Shown piece by piece: positions 23,504-34,163 of a stretch of DNA of 64,000 nucleotides. This DNA is from Mytilus galloprovincialis (taxonomy: Eukaryota; Mollusca; Bivalvia; Mytilida; Mytilidae). The stretch covers positions 75,013,497-75,077,496 of the forward strand of contig NC_134844.1 of the NCBI RefSeq assembly GCF_965363235.1, in the 5' to 3' direction. The position numbers were made by a program, and so were the translations under genes. The notes below the pieces were generated by a model. It did not search any database. It had not been told where the DNA came from and worked only from the letters and a program-made list of their open reading frames with translations. Each line of letters starts with the position of its first letter. Position 1 is the first letter of the stretch.

Positions 23504-23971
23504 GAATAAAAAAATGAATTTAAAAATACTATAAATATGTTTGTGAAAATAGAAAGTCGTTCCCTTATTCTAGAATGGAAATGAAAAATCTTGCTTCAAC
23601 AGTGCATAAAATAAATAAGTAATCATGATGCAGTCCTCTTAGGTTTCAAAAATAAATAACCAAATAACCGATTAAAAACAAATCATCCTGTCACCCCCCC
23701 CCCCCCTTTTCACCAGAATATCAAAATGATCGTCCCTTATAATCACCTATAAACCCATTTCTCTTTAATTTATCCGCTATAAGGTAAACATTAACTACCT
23801 GTGCATCAACAAATATTAAAATCCACAGTATTTGTATTTAGTATAATTACTTATTAGCAATGGAGATTTAAAAAACTCAATCAATAGTATAAATAACTGA
23901 CGACTGTAGTCGACCGTAGGTATACGCCATTGTGGTAAAATATGTTTACATTAATAACTGTATAATACAAA

Positions 23972-26900
23972 ATGGAAAAAATAGACGCAGAGCCAATTGT
24001 CAAATCTCTACAAGGCGGCAAAGTTTCCTATACTTTGTTTGAAAACAGATCAACGTGTGTGGCGAGTATTTACTGGCATAATTTTGAAGGACAAAAAATA
24101 AAATACGCTGATATTGAACCTAACGGAACGCACAGTATGAAGACATACGAAGAACATCCATGGTCGGCCCAAGACCCAACGACAGGAAAGATCCTTCCGA
24201 TTGATAAAAATCCTGTGTTCTATCCTCGACACAATCCAACGACACACGAAAGAGTATATATCGATAATCCAACAGACGTGACAAACATAATAGACAAAGG
24301 TAAAGTTTTATCAATTTTGTTCGCAATTTCTAGACTGTGGTAGCCTTCATTTTTTTAGCGTAAAAGATCGATACATGTATAATATGCTATTAAAGGAATG
24401 CAGGTACATGACGAAATGATTGAAATAGAACTACCAAAATTCAATATACATCATGGCAAAAGGCTAGTCCGTACAGGTTAGTCCCGCTAAGTCTGAATGG
24501 GCTTGTCTTTAATGTGTGTGTTTGTCATTTTTTTCTATTTAAATGTAATTAAACATAAATACTCCAAAGTCTTTTGTTAACCTGTTTGGGTAGTATTGTC
24601 CATTCTAGAAGATCCGATCATTCCTTCAAAGTTTTGGGTGTTTTCAAAGAGAAAACGTATTGCGTACGATACAATTAAAATAAGAGAGCAATTTCCATCT
24701 TACTAAGGCTTGTACTACATGTATGTATATTGTTTTAGTTAACAAAGAAAAGAAAAAAAAAGATATATATTTTATATGTAATATAACCATTTATAAGTTT
24801 GCCCTAAGAATTGAATGCTTCTTTTTGTAATTTGCTATATAGAAATAAGTATTAAATCAAACGAATCGTAAGGAAAAAGAAAAGCTGATGGAAAATCACA
24901 CATATTTTTAATTACTAGTATATAAAAAAGAAGATGTGGTATGGTTGCCAATGAGACAACTATCCACAAAAGACCAAAATGACACAGACATTAACAATAT
25001 TATAATATATTCAGTAACAGAAGAAACGCACCATCTCTACTTTTTCTCAATCTCCTTGATCATAGCGGCCTGTTTGTGCTGCTGGGCGGAAACCACCACC
25101 AATCAATCATTGACTGAAGTCCAACCCATGTGTCTGGAAATGACTAATTGAGAAAAAACATATGACACGAGGGTCTAACTTGGGGGTCCTACATTTCCGT
25201 TTTCTAAAAAAAAATATATATATAATATTATAGGCCATTTTTCTCTATTCTTTATGTTATTGCTCATTATTCCTCTATTTTCTTTTAACACCTCATTATT
25301 CTCCTTTTCAGATTTTTATTATGCATTTTTCTCAATCTATTCATTATATTTTTATCCCACTATTCTCGATTCTGTAAAACCCTATTCACACCCTCTGACA
25401 AGATATGTTAGAAATATAATGTCTATAAATATTGTATTTTCATTTAGAAAAAGATATAGAAGATACAGAGGATCAAAATAAAGGAATCGAGTCTTTTGGA
25501 GAAGCAAAAGGTAAAATGTATTAATCAGAATATCAGAATATAGAGCATATATCTCCAGTTTGTTATAATTTTCTAGAGCTTACAAATATGTTACCTATGA
25601 TGATTGTCTTGATAAAGGGTTGCTACTAACAGTGAAGCTTTTAAACAAAGTGTTTTACGTGGTGAGAGTGGTGAAAGTCAAAGCAACATCATGTCATGTT
25701 TTTGTTTTTTTTTTAATTACCTGATTCTTACCAAGATTAACACTTTAGGAATATGTCTCCCTCATGCATAACCATGATTCCTTGTCCTAGTTTTGGCTTT
25801 ACGTACAATGTATGACCATTTCCCGTTGCGTCTGCTCTTCAAAGTCGTGTATTTTGTGTACGATAGTAGAGGGGCATTATGTTTTCTGGTCTGTGCGTCT
25901 GTTCTTTCGTTTTCAGTCCGTTCGTTCGTTCGTCCGTTCGTCTGTCTCATTTTAGGTTAAGGTTTTTGGTCAGGTCAAGGTAGTTTTTTATCAAGTTTTA
26001 GTCCAATCAACTTGAAACTTCGTACACACGTTCCCTTTGATATGATCTTTCTAGTTTTTAATACCAAATTAGAGTTATGACCCCAATTTCACGGTCCGCT
26101 GACATGATAGTGCGAGTGGGATATCCATGTACGATGGACATATTCTTGGTTTTTTTTTTATAATTTATCGACCGCGATCATCAATGAAGGGACATTTATT
26201 GTCGAGATGCACATCTGGTGCAATTAAAAAATGATTAAAAAATGGTAGATAGCATTAATCCTATTTATCAATAAGAGAAAAGAGGTGTTTCGCCCTAAAT
26301 CATGTAAACTGAAATATATATACTTAAGGTTTTTTTCATCATAATTTACCGACGCATATGTGCAAGGTAAGCGATAGTGGTTATTGTCCAATCAGGTCCA
26401 CACATTTAAAGTAGAATATTTTTACAGTTATTATTATTGTTAGACGAAATATGTGTTATTGTTTGTAATTTAAAAGCTAATATTACAGTCATACTTAAGA
26501 CGAGAACAAGACTTTGTAATTTGATTAAATGATGGAAAACACTACATAGATATGTAAGAAGATGTGGTATGAGTGCCAATGTGACAACTCTCCATTTAAG
26601 TCACAATTTGTAAACGTAATAAAACCATTATAGGTTAAGGTACAACCTTCAACATGTCTGAAGGATAAGACAAAATGATATTATGGACCTTAGAAAGCCC
26701 TCATACATATCTGGTCCCGTCGTTTAGGAAAATGTCATAGAATGCGGGTTATCGGGGTTCATATTAGAAGCTTGCCCTGTTGACGTCACGCATCTGGTGT
26801 AACTCCGGTCTAATAGATAAAGAAAGATGTGATATGAGTCATGTGAGTGCCAATGAGACAACTCGCCATCCAAGTCACAATTCATAAAAGTTGACCAGTA

Positions 26901-27501
26901 TCGGTCAAAGTACGGTCTTCAACACGGAGCCTTGACTCACTTGATAGACATTGTTACAATTTCATGTTATTTGTTTAAAACGTAACATATGATTTAGATT
27001 TTTGTTGTGGCAGGATACTACTTAAAAGTATTAGAGAGGGGTTTTATGGTTTTTGTCTGAATCAGACAATTTTAGAATAAGCACGATCATGTTTCTAGTT
27101 TTTCGAAGCTTTCAATCAAATTATATTTTTTTTTCAATTTGGGACCCCATCAAAATGGAAACATGTGATACATATATATATATATATATACATGTACATG
27201 TACATAACTTATAGATATGCTAGGAATTTTTGGGTCTTCTAGTTTGACAGTCCAAATAGTACACCTTATAACTCATACATTGTATATATTTGTTTAGGGT
27301 CCAGCTGAAGGACGCCTCCGGGTGCGGGAATTTCTCGCTACATTGAAGACCTGTTGGTGACCTTCTGCTGTTGTTTTTTTTCTATGGTCGGGTTGGTGTC
27401 TCTTTGGCACATTCCCCATTTCCATTCTCAATTTTATTAACTTTATATCTTGATTTTTTTCAGGTTGTCCAGCATGGGTTCGAAGGAAACTTACCAACTG
27501 A
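23972..27501 (+). CDS. VHL beta-domain protein, paralog 2 (3 exons)
   Basis: Exons read by eye: 23972-24299, 25448-25510 and 27464-27501, with GT-AG introns and the same phase 1 junctions as paralog 1; about 142 residues. Residues 18-90 carry the VHL beta domain: 'FENRSTCVASIYWHNFEG', 'KIKYADIEPNGT' and 'YEEHPWSAQD'. Aligned with human VHL, Tyr98, His115 and Trp117 of the hydroxyproline pocket are kept and Ser111 is Thr; so this copy preserves the pocket better than paralog 1. Exon 2 (63 bp) codes an acidic linker ending 'SFGEAK', exon 3 ends 'GCPAWVRRKLTN'. No alpha domain follows. The neighbouring paralog on the same strand points to local duplication. A regulatory role in place of, or against, full-length VHL is inference only. 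Without splicing at 24299 the frame stops at 24343. Confidence 0.8.
24925..25040 (+). repeat. mussel SINE-like repeat (GATGTGG family)
   Basis: 'gaagatgtggtatggttgcc' then 'aatgagacaactatccacaa', degenerate after about 25010. Lies in intron 1 of the second VHL-like gene. The 71-residue frame over it is not a gene. Confidence 0.75.
25850..26135 (-). repeat. dispersed repeat, 'gggcataaa' family, copy 2
   Basis: Reverse complement of the repeat at 5410-5670: 'ggggcattatgttttctggt', 'cgttcgtccgttcgtctgtc' and 'agtccaatcaacttgaaact'. It contains a small cgtt-type microsatellite at 25917-25946. Lies in intron 2 of the second VHL-like gene; the 62-residue Arg/Thr-rich frame on the - strand is due to the microsatellite. 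Confidence 0.7.
26550..26945 (+). repeat. two SINE-like copies (GATGTGG family)
   Basis: A truncated copy at 26558-26660 ('gaagatgtggtatgagtgcc') and a second at 26820-26935 ('aagatgtgatatgagtc'), both with the 'tcacaattcataaaagt' and 'gtcttcaacacggagccttg' parts. Intron 2 of the second VHL-like gene. Confidence 0.75.
27290..27440 (-). repeat. short copy of the 3.1 kb/40.9 kb repeat end
   Basis: Minus-strand 'aatggaaatggggaatgtgc' with 'gcgagaaattcccgcacc', ending only about 20 bp before the last exon of the second VHL-like gene; the acceptor 'tttttttcag' follows directly. The 67-residue - strand frame is repeat-derived. Confidence 0.75.
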
Positions 27502-27649
27502 TTACAGAACTTAATGATATCATGTTATTTGCATGGAAACGTCAAGGACAAAATATTGTTCTCTCGAAGTAAACGTTTAATACTCAAGTCTGACAATCAA
27601 AGGTGTTTATGTGTTGCCGCGAACTACTAAAGAAAAACTGATATTGCAT

Positions 27650-27885
27650 TTAGGGAGCTACCATTTGATTTTTATGGGGGGGGCTAGGATGAAAAATTGT
27701 GTCCTGCCTTTTTTTTTCTTAGCTTATCCTGACTTTTTTACAACAATTGTCATCCTGGCTTTTTTTTTGCCAAGTTACTCATCCTGCCTTTTTTTTTTAC
27801 TCAAAATCCTGTCCTGCCTTTTTTTCAAATTTCATCCTAGCCGCCCCCCCCCCCCCCCCATAAAAATCAAATGGTAGCTCCCTTA
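27650..27885. mobile_element. foldback element, GGGAGCTACCATTTGATTTT ends, copy 1
   Basis: Perfect inverted repeats 'gggagctaccatttgatttt' (27653) and complement (to 27882) with TTA outside on both sides. The interior repeats 'tcctgcctttttt' and ends in a long C run. TTA duplications fit PIF/Harbinger-type elements; assignment is inference. A frame on the + strand (27611-27877) is derived from it. Confidence 0.75.
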
Positions 27886-28034
27886 CGCATTTTTTTTTTT
27901 TACCAAGTACATATGTGATGTCCCTATGATATCTTTAGAAACTCAAGAATCTCATGCTTTTATCGTATCGTGTGTGGCAATATTTTATTTTGTTATTATT
28001 TCGTTTTACATGTAAAAAAACAACAATAAACTTT

Positions 28035-28385
28035 CTTCTCAGGAAACGTTGTTTATTTTTTGACAGTGAAGAAGCCCCATTATTGCAGGCTAAAATCACT
28101 CCGCAAATAGAGCGTAGATCCAACAGAAAGCAGATGTGTTTTATCATTCTGATAACATACCACGCCAATCATTTCTAGTTAATGCAAAGCTTACATGTTA
28201 GCAAACAAATGGAAATTTTTAACGACCTTGACTGGCAATTACATATTAGAGTGTTTTCTGTACCCTATTTATAACCATCAAAAGACCTGTTTCTGGATAG
28301 CAAAAGGTGTAAAGATACATTGGAAGTTGTAAAAATGAAGGATAATATCAAAAACCAACGATGTTGAACTAAAACATTTTTTTCT
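28035..28385 (+). repeat. local duplication, copy A
   Basis: About 340 bp that recurs, diverged, at 29165-29470. Shared blocks in order: 'aatcact' with 'agagc', 'ggtaatgcaaagctta'-like, 'gagtgttttctgta', 'ccctatttataaccat', 'gatgtaaagatac' and 'gaaattgtaaaa'-like. A splice-acceptor-like 'ttttttgacag' starts copy A and 'tttaacag' starts copy B. A 74-residue frame crosses it, but copy B does not conserve the frame. Confidence 0.6.
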
Positions 28386-28449
28386 GTTCTTTAATAAGGA
28401 GACTGAAGTCTCCATTTATATAAGATCCAGATTCCTATATCAATATACA

Positions 28450-29150
28450 TTACAAAAATTTATTAACCAACTAAGTGCATTATTGCCAAAAGTGACTGTT
28501 TATTAAAAATTACATCTTTTCTGTAATGGCCCTGTTTTTCTGTAATGGCCCTGTTTTTTTTCTGTAATGGCCCTGTTTTTCTGTAATGGCCCTGTTTTTC
28601 TGTAATGGGCCTGTTTTTTCTGTAATGGCCCTGTTTTTCTGTAATGGCCCTGTATTAATGCCCAGTTTGTCTGTATTGAGCCCTGTTAGGGTTTTTAATA
28701 AAGTTAATAAAACTAAGTTGTAAAGAGTATAATACCTTTTTGTATTTTATTTAATTTAGTAACCAGCAACCAACATTAAAGAACCATATAAAGGGATCAC
28801 TGTTCATCCTGTTTTTTAACACATATCTCTTTCAACTTAATATCTTGGATATTTGGTATATTTAAAGCTTTATAATGGTGAAGTACAAATTATTTTGTTC
28901 AAACTAAACTGTCATTAAAAGAGTAAGACAGTACATCAAGTTAGCAGCAACACATACACTTTTGTTCAGTTGGTTAATAAATGTATTAAGAAATAGGTGT
29001 TTTTATAATGGCCCTGTTATATGTCCTCGGTCAGTAATAATGGCCTCGGATGTCTGTAATAGCCCTCGGCGTTGCCTCGGGCCATTACAGACTTCCTCGA
29101 CCATTATAACAGACCTTGGACATATAACAGGGCCATTATAAAAACACCCA
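28450..29150. mobile_element. complex foldback element with 'CTGTAATGGCCCTG' units
   Basis: Outer inverted pair 'tttattaaccaact' (28461) and 'agttggttaataaa' (28967-28981). A tandem of seven 19-22 bp units 'ctgtaatggccctgttttt' fills 28521-28653. At the right, 28996-29148 is a near-perfect palindrome ('ggtgtttttataatggccct' ... 'agggccattataaaaacacc') with a CCTCGG-rich middle. It separates the two copies of the local duplication, so it may have inserted near or mediated that event. Confidence 0.65.
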
Positions 29151-29164
29151 TTCATTAATACTAT

Positions 29165-29470
29165 AGTTATTTATTCTTTAACAGAACAGAAGTCCCAATA
29201 ATGCAAACAAAAAATCACTACGAATGTAGAGCTTACTGAAAGCAGGCTTGTATTATAATTCTGTTAACTTAATTATCATCACAACCATTGCTAGGTAATG
29301 CAAAGCTTAATTACTTTTTAGAGTGTTTTCTGTATACCCTATTTATAACCATATTTCACCAGAAGACCGGAGCCTTGTATTTGGAAAGAACAAGATGTAA
29401 AGATACAACGGAAATTGTAAAAAGGAAATGACAGTATAAAAAACACCAATCTTGAATTAAAGAAAAATTC
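29165..29470 (+). repeat. local duplication, copy B
   Basis: Diverged partner of 28035-28385, in the same orientation, with blocks 'gaagtcccaataatgc', 'aatgcaaagcttaatta', 'gagtgttttctgtata' and 'ccctatttataacca'. No preserved frame. Confidence 0.6.
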
Positions 29471-29990
29471 TATCTTTAAAATATGGAGGCAGAAGTCGGA
29501 AAGAGAAGTCTTAAAATATACTATAAATCAAACTCATATTTTACCGGATTTAGCCACAGGAGGTTGAAATCCTATCAATGAGGGTCTATAAATATGTCAA
29601 CTCGACTATCACAGTAGAGCTTCTCTCGTAGAGAGAAGCGACAGGAATGCAACGCGTTTTTCAATTTTTTTTAACTTTTTTGAATCTGGGACTTTTTGAT
29701 CGGAATAAACGCTATGCGTCAACTAATAAACATATTGTTACTTCAATTAACCACTTAAACTACTTTGCAGGTCACTAATTATTAATTTACAGCTTCTTTT
29801 TACGTCCTGACAGAATCCTTGTCATTATTTTTGGCCATGGGAGGAAGTCGAGGAAATTCCAATCAGCAGTGAATATCGATCGACTATCTCATGAATAAAC
29901 ATTAGAACATTGAACTTTTGAACTTTTGAACCATCATGAACTTCCGGTTTCTTTCCCGCAAAATTATTTCTTTCTACCAGAGCTGTCAAA

Positions 29991-30080
29991 ATGGACAATA
30001 GACGAGAATTTTCGTTCGCCAAAGCAAGAGAGGGCCATAATTTGCTAATTACAGGCATGTGTGGAACAGGGAAGACAAGT
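29991..30080 (+). CDS. possible first exon with P-loop (Walker A) motif
   Basis: An ATG at 29991 opens a frame that reads 'MDNRREFSFAKAREGHNLLI' then 'TGMCGTGKTSI'. The 'GxxGTGKTS' is a good Walker A motif, with the preceding hydrophobic strand 'NLLITG', as in P-loop NTPases such as PIF1-like helicases and AAA proteins. A donor-like 'gtaaag' follows the Ile codon; without splicing the frame stops at about 30129. No continuing exon was found downstream, so this is either an exon of a gene I cannot follow, a pseudo-exon or chance. The longer frame on the - strand over it (29825-30166) has no features. Confidence 0.3.
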
Positions 30081-30529
30081 ATTGTAAAGTATGAGTATAT
30101 TTCATCAGCAATTAGTAAAAATGCGTGATAAAAGTAAAACATAAAAGCTCTGAAAATTTGGCGCAAGTTATTTTTGGTCGTATGCCCTGTTTGCCTCGGG
30201 GTCCTTGAGGCATAAAGATTGTTCGAGAGATTGTTACTTCATCTCAACATGAAAAAGCATAAATAAAACAGAAAAAATATAATATCTCGAGTTTTATTCT
30301 ATTTTATTCACGTATGAATTAAAATTATTGATAAAATTTGATGAAAAAAAATTGGCGCATTTTTCTGATAGTATGCCATGAATGAGGATTGGATGTATTC
30401 TTGGCATGGTGGTCCTCTTATTATAAAGATTGTGAATTAAATTAAGGCACTGATCATTCATCTTTTGAATGAAAGTTGGGTGTTTTTTTTTTTTTTGAAA
30501 AAATGTTTGATAATTTCTGAAATTTGTTA

Positions 30530-30835
30530 AAAAAAAAAGTTTTACGGGAGGGGATATAAAAACAACATTAAACCTGGTACAAATTTATCAAGACATTGAA
30601 CCCGTGCTAGGATACAATTTAAAAAAAGGCAGGACAGGATCAAAGTTTTGAGTGAAAAGCAGGAGGAGCAGCTGGACAAATCAATCCAGGATTAAGTTAT
30701 AAAAAAGAGACGGGACCAAATATCACACATATAGTGAAAAAAAATAAAAATGTTAGACAGAGATTGCAACTAGAAAAAGGCAGCCCAAAATATAGTCCCC
30801 CCCCCCTCCCCCCTACTAAAATTAAATCATAGCCT
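30530..30835. mobile_element. diverged relative of the GGGAGCTACC foldback family
   Basis: Interior with 'ggcaggacaggat', 'aaaagcaggaggagcag' and a C run followed by 'tactaaaattaaatcatag' resembles the interior and right end of 42131-42430. Termini are diverged and the inverted repeats are no longer clear. Confidence 0.45.
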
Positions 30836-31270
30836 AATTCTAAACTATAAACAGCCATAACCAAAATACCAAACAAACTGTAACTTCTAAGTATGTGTGA
30901 CTTGTCTTGTGTCTTGCAAGTCAAGAAAATGATTTGTTTCAATAAAAAAAAATCTATGTCCCATGCATATTTTCATTGGTCTTATGCATTGAGAAATTTT
31001 GACCGGTCACTTAAACAGTTAGAAGTACAAAAAAAATACATTATGTTTCAGAAAAATATTTGTTGTTTCTGTATGCTATAAAACATTAGTTTGTTCCTTT
31101 AAAACATAAAAAAGTTTGTTCTGAGAAAATAAAGGTTTCCCACCCCTCTAAAGATGAATGGTTGGTGCCTTTTTAAAAACTTGATATCACACATATAATC
31201 ACCCAATGCACCCTAAAAATTATAAATTTGTTTTACAAACTATATGATAGAAATGTGTCCTTTATATTGT

Positions 31271-31416
31271 GTTCAGTACCCAGCTTGGCTTTTATCTTTT
31301 ATTATCCTTTTGCCTTGATCAGCAGAGTATACATGTGGCAAGTGGTCGTCAATCTCAACTTTACTCGAACACTGATAACCATTCAGAGCGGATATCTCAT
31401 TTTTGATAGCATCCTG
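31271..31416 (-). CDS. possible terminal exon, unrecognised gene
   Basis: On the - strand an acceptor 'tttatttttcag' at about 31417 precedes an open frame: 'DAIKNEISALNGYQCSSKVE', then 'IDDHLPHVYSADQGKR' and 'IIKDKSQAGY' with a stop. The composition (mixed, charged, low in AT-driven residues) looks coding, and the splice site is good. I could not find an upstream exon nor a family. It could be the last exon of a gene extending toward higher coordinates on the - strand, or a retained fragment. Confidence 0.35.
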
Positions 31417-31644
31417 AAAAATAAAGTTCATTGAAGAATTTGTCACCATGACCCTGGTCACCCAACATTTCATTCACCTCCAAATCTATTAGCATAATCT
31501 TCAGTCATACATTGTATATTCAAGGCATCACACCCCGGGCTACTAAGTTACATGGGAAAGAATAATGAAATATCCACAATCTTACAGGAGCATAGTCAAA
31601 GGCATTTGTGGGTTCACACTTTTATTTTTATTTCTACATGAATA

Positions 31645-31965
31645 AGATCTGGTGTGTGTGTGTGCCAATGAGACAACTTTCCATCCAAATCACAATGTAT
31701 TAAAAGTGAACAATTATAGGTCACAGTACAGCCTTCAACACAGAGCCTTACATAAGACAGAACAGCAAGCTATAAAGGGCCCCAAAATGACCAGTGTAAC
31801 TCAATTCAAACAGGAAAATAAATTGTCTAATCTACATTGTATTTACAAAACTAGAAACAAGAAACACCTAACAAACTACCAATGACAAACACTGAACAAC
31901 AGGTTCCTGGGTTATGACAGGTGCATATGATATGCAGTTGGTTTGAATATTTTACCAATTGCCAA
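31645..31965 (+). repeat. mussel SINE-like repeat (GATGTGG family), long copy
   Basis: From 'aagatctggtgtgtgtgtg' and 'ccaatgagacaactttccat' through 'ggtcacagtacagccttcaa', 'agctataaagggccccaaaa' and 'acaggttcctgggttatgac'. The 77-residue + strand frame over it is repeat-derived. Confidence 0.8.
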
Positions 31966-32061
31966 TACAGCAGTATAAAACTACAACACGAAAAGGCACA
32001 CTGTAAAATGATAATTGAAAATGGCTTAACTTAAAATGGCAATTGAACAAAATACATAATA

Positions 32062-32425
32062 AAAAAGAAGATGTGGTGTAATTGCCAATGAGACAACTCT
32101 ACACAAGAGACCAAAGGACACAGAAATTAACAACTATAGGTCACTGTACGGTCTTCAATATTGAGCAAAGCCCATACCGCATAGTCAGCTATAAAAGGCC
32201 CTGGAATGAAAAATGTAAAACAATTCTAACGAGAAAACTAACTGCCTTATTAATGTACAAATAAATGAAAGAAAAAAATATGTGACACAGTAACAAACGA
32301 CAACCACTAAATTACAGGCTCCTGACTTGGGACAGGCACATACATAAATAATGTGGCGGGTTAAACATGTAAGCGGGATCCCAACACTGGGACAGTGGTG
32401 TAACAATACAACATATAAGAACGAA
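32062..32425 (+). repeat. mussel SINE-like repeat (GATGTGG family), long copy
   Basis: 'gaagatgtggtgtaattgcc' through 'ctataaaaggccctggaatg', 'acaggctcctgacttgggac' and 'ggttaaacatgtaagcgg'. A copy of the same length as at 32920 follows 500 bp later. Confidence 0.85.
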
Positions 32426-32919
32426 CTATAAAAATCAGTTGAAAAAGGCTCAACTCATCAGATGGATAGAAATACATCTAACAAAAACAGAATGGCTCAA
32501 TGTTTGTTAATTGAATGAACTGAAATATGCATATGAGGTCCCCTGATTTGAACAATTAAATGACAAAAATTTCACTTTACAAATTTGTGTTTTCTAGATA
32601 TTTTTATTTTAGCCTTTTCAATTCTATGGCTGTCAGAATGTATTTTAATATAGTAAATATAATACAGTTTGTATACACCTGAAATTATGAATTCTCTATA
32701 TATGCAATTTATAGCTAGTTTTGTTGGATTTTAAATAAAGTAATGATTATTAAATGACCAGGGCGATTCATTAATTTTAGCTGCATTGTATAAGTTTCAT
32801 ATTTGGTAAAAGAAAACTGAGGCCAGAGGAGCAACATATTTCGCAATTTTTTAATTGATAAGGCCACACTTAAAAATATTATCAGTTATAAGTTGTGATG
32901 TCACTGCAAATTTATGTAT

Positions 32920-33185
32920 GTATAAAAAAGAGGATGTGGTGTGATTGCCAATGAGACAACTCTTCACCAGAGACCAAATGACACAAAAAATAATGGCCTG
33001 ATTAATTTACAAAAAAATTAACAAAAAACAAATATGTAACTCAACAACGAATTACAGGCTCCTAACTTGGGACAGGCACAAACATACATAATGTGGCGGC
33101 TTAACCATGTTAGCGGCATCCTAACCCTCCCCTAACTTGAGACAGTGGTAACAGTACAACATACGAACGAACTATAAAAATCAGT
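32920..33185 (+). repeat. mussel SINE-like repeat (GATGTGG family), internally deleted
   Basis: 'gaggatgtggtgtgattgcc' then directly 'ttacaggctcctaacttggg', 'aatgtggcggcttaaccatg' and 'gtacaacatacgaacgaact'. The middle part is missing compared with 32062. Confidence 0.8.
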
Positions 33186-33446
33186 ATTGTTTGAAAACCC
33201 ATGGACAACCTCACAAGACAACGTCCAGGGATGTCAACAAAAACCTTGGTATCATTTACAGTACACTGAAAAACTATCCAAAAACTATAAAATATGTATA
33301 ACATAATTATTTTCATAACTAACTATTACAGGAAGAAGTGAAATATTTTCATCACAAGAACACAGGATGTTAACTGGATTTTTTTTCAGTTAAGTATATA
33401 TATATATTAATCAGTAACTAAAATAGAAAATCAAAAATGCCCCAGA

Positions 33447-34163
33447 TTTAACAGTCAGGGGTATGACTCAAACAAGTGATTTCATTATCGCTTATTTCAG
33501 TGATTTTCAAATTTCAGTAATCACCTATTTAAGTGATTTTGGTGTTTTCTTTGATCTTCAAATGCTGATTTCACTAATTTTCCATGAAATGGCAATTTTT
33601 TCTGAAATTTGTCTACATAGATCAATTATCTCTTTATCTTGATATATCAATTTTATCAGTGCGCTTGGGCAGCAAGTTAGTGCGCTGAAGCTTTTAAAAG
33701 AACCCTTGGGACTATTTCTGTCTTCTATATACTATATTTCTAGAGTTTACTACTCTACCAATAACATAAAGGTCAACACATTTATGTAATCTGCTTTGTT
33801 TTCTTTATAATTAGTATGATTTACTTCAAGGTTTTGACCGTATCTACAAATTATCCCAGTTTAAGCATAATCCAAATAAATTTTAAAAACTGACAAAATA
33901 ATTTAGCAAAAGAGCATTTTTGCATGTATTCAGTTGTATTTTCAATAGAATAGTTTTTTTAACCCTATGTAAATCTAGATTGTGGGTAAATTATTGAGAA
34001 AATGTTATAATAAGTGATTTAATGTTTACATCTCAAATCACTTATGCAAGTGATTTTAAAAAGTGTTTCTAATTTTATAAACATTTTTCATTTTTCAATA
34101 GCGCAATCACTTTAATAGGTGATCCTGAAATCACTTGTTTAAGTAGTACCCCTGACTGTTTAA
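33447..34163. mobile_element. TIR element, CAGTCAGGGGTA ends, TTTAA flanks
   Basis: Left 'cagtcaggggta' at 33452 and right complement 'tacccctgactg' ending 34158 form inverted repeats that continue imperfectly ('aaacaagtgatttca' and 'tgaaatcacttgttt'). 'tttaa' lies on both sides. Many short 'aagtgatt' and 'aatcactt' motifs lie subterminally. About 707 bp, non-coding. Superfamily unclear. Confidence 0.75.

Noticed and set aside
29825-30166. 113-residue - strand frame
   Set aside because: Lies opposite the P-loop reading, shows no domain, and its composition fits a shadow frame.
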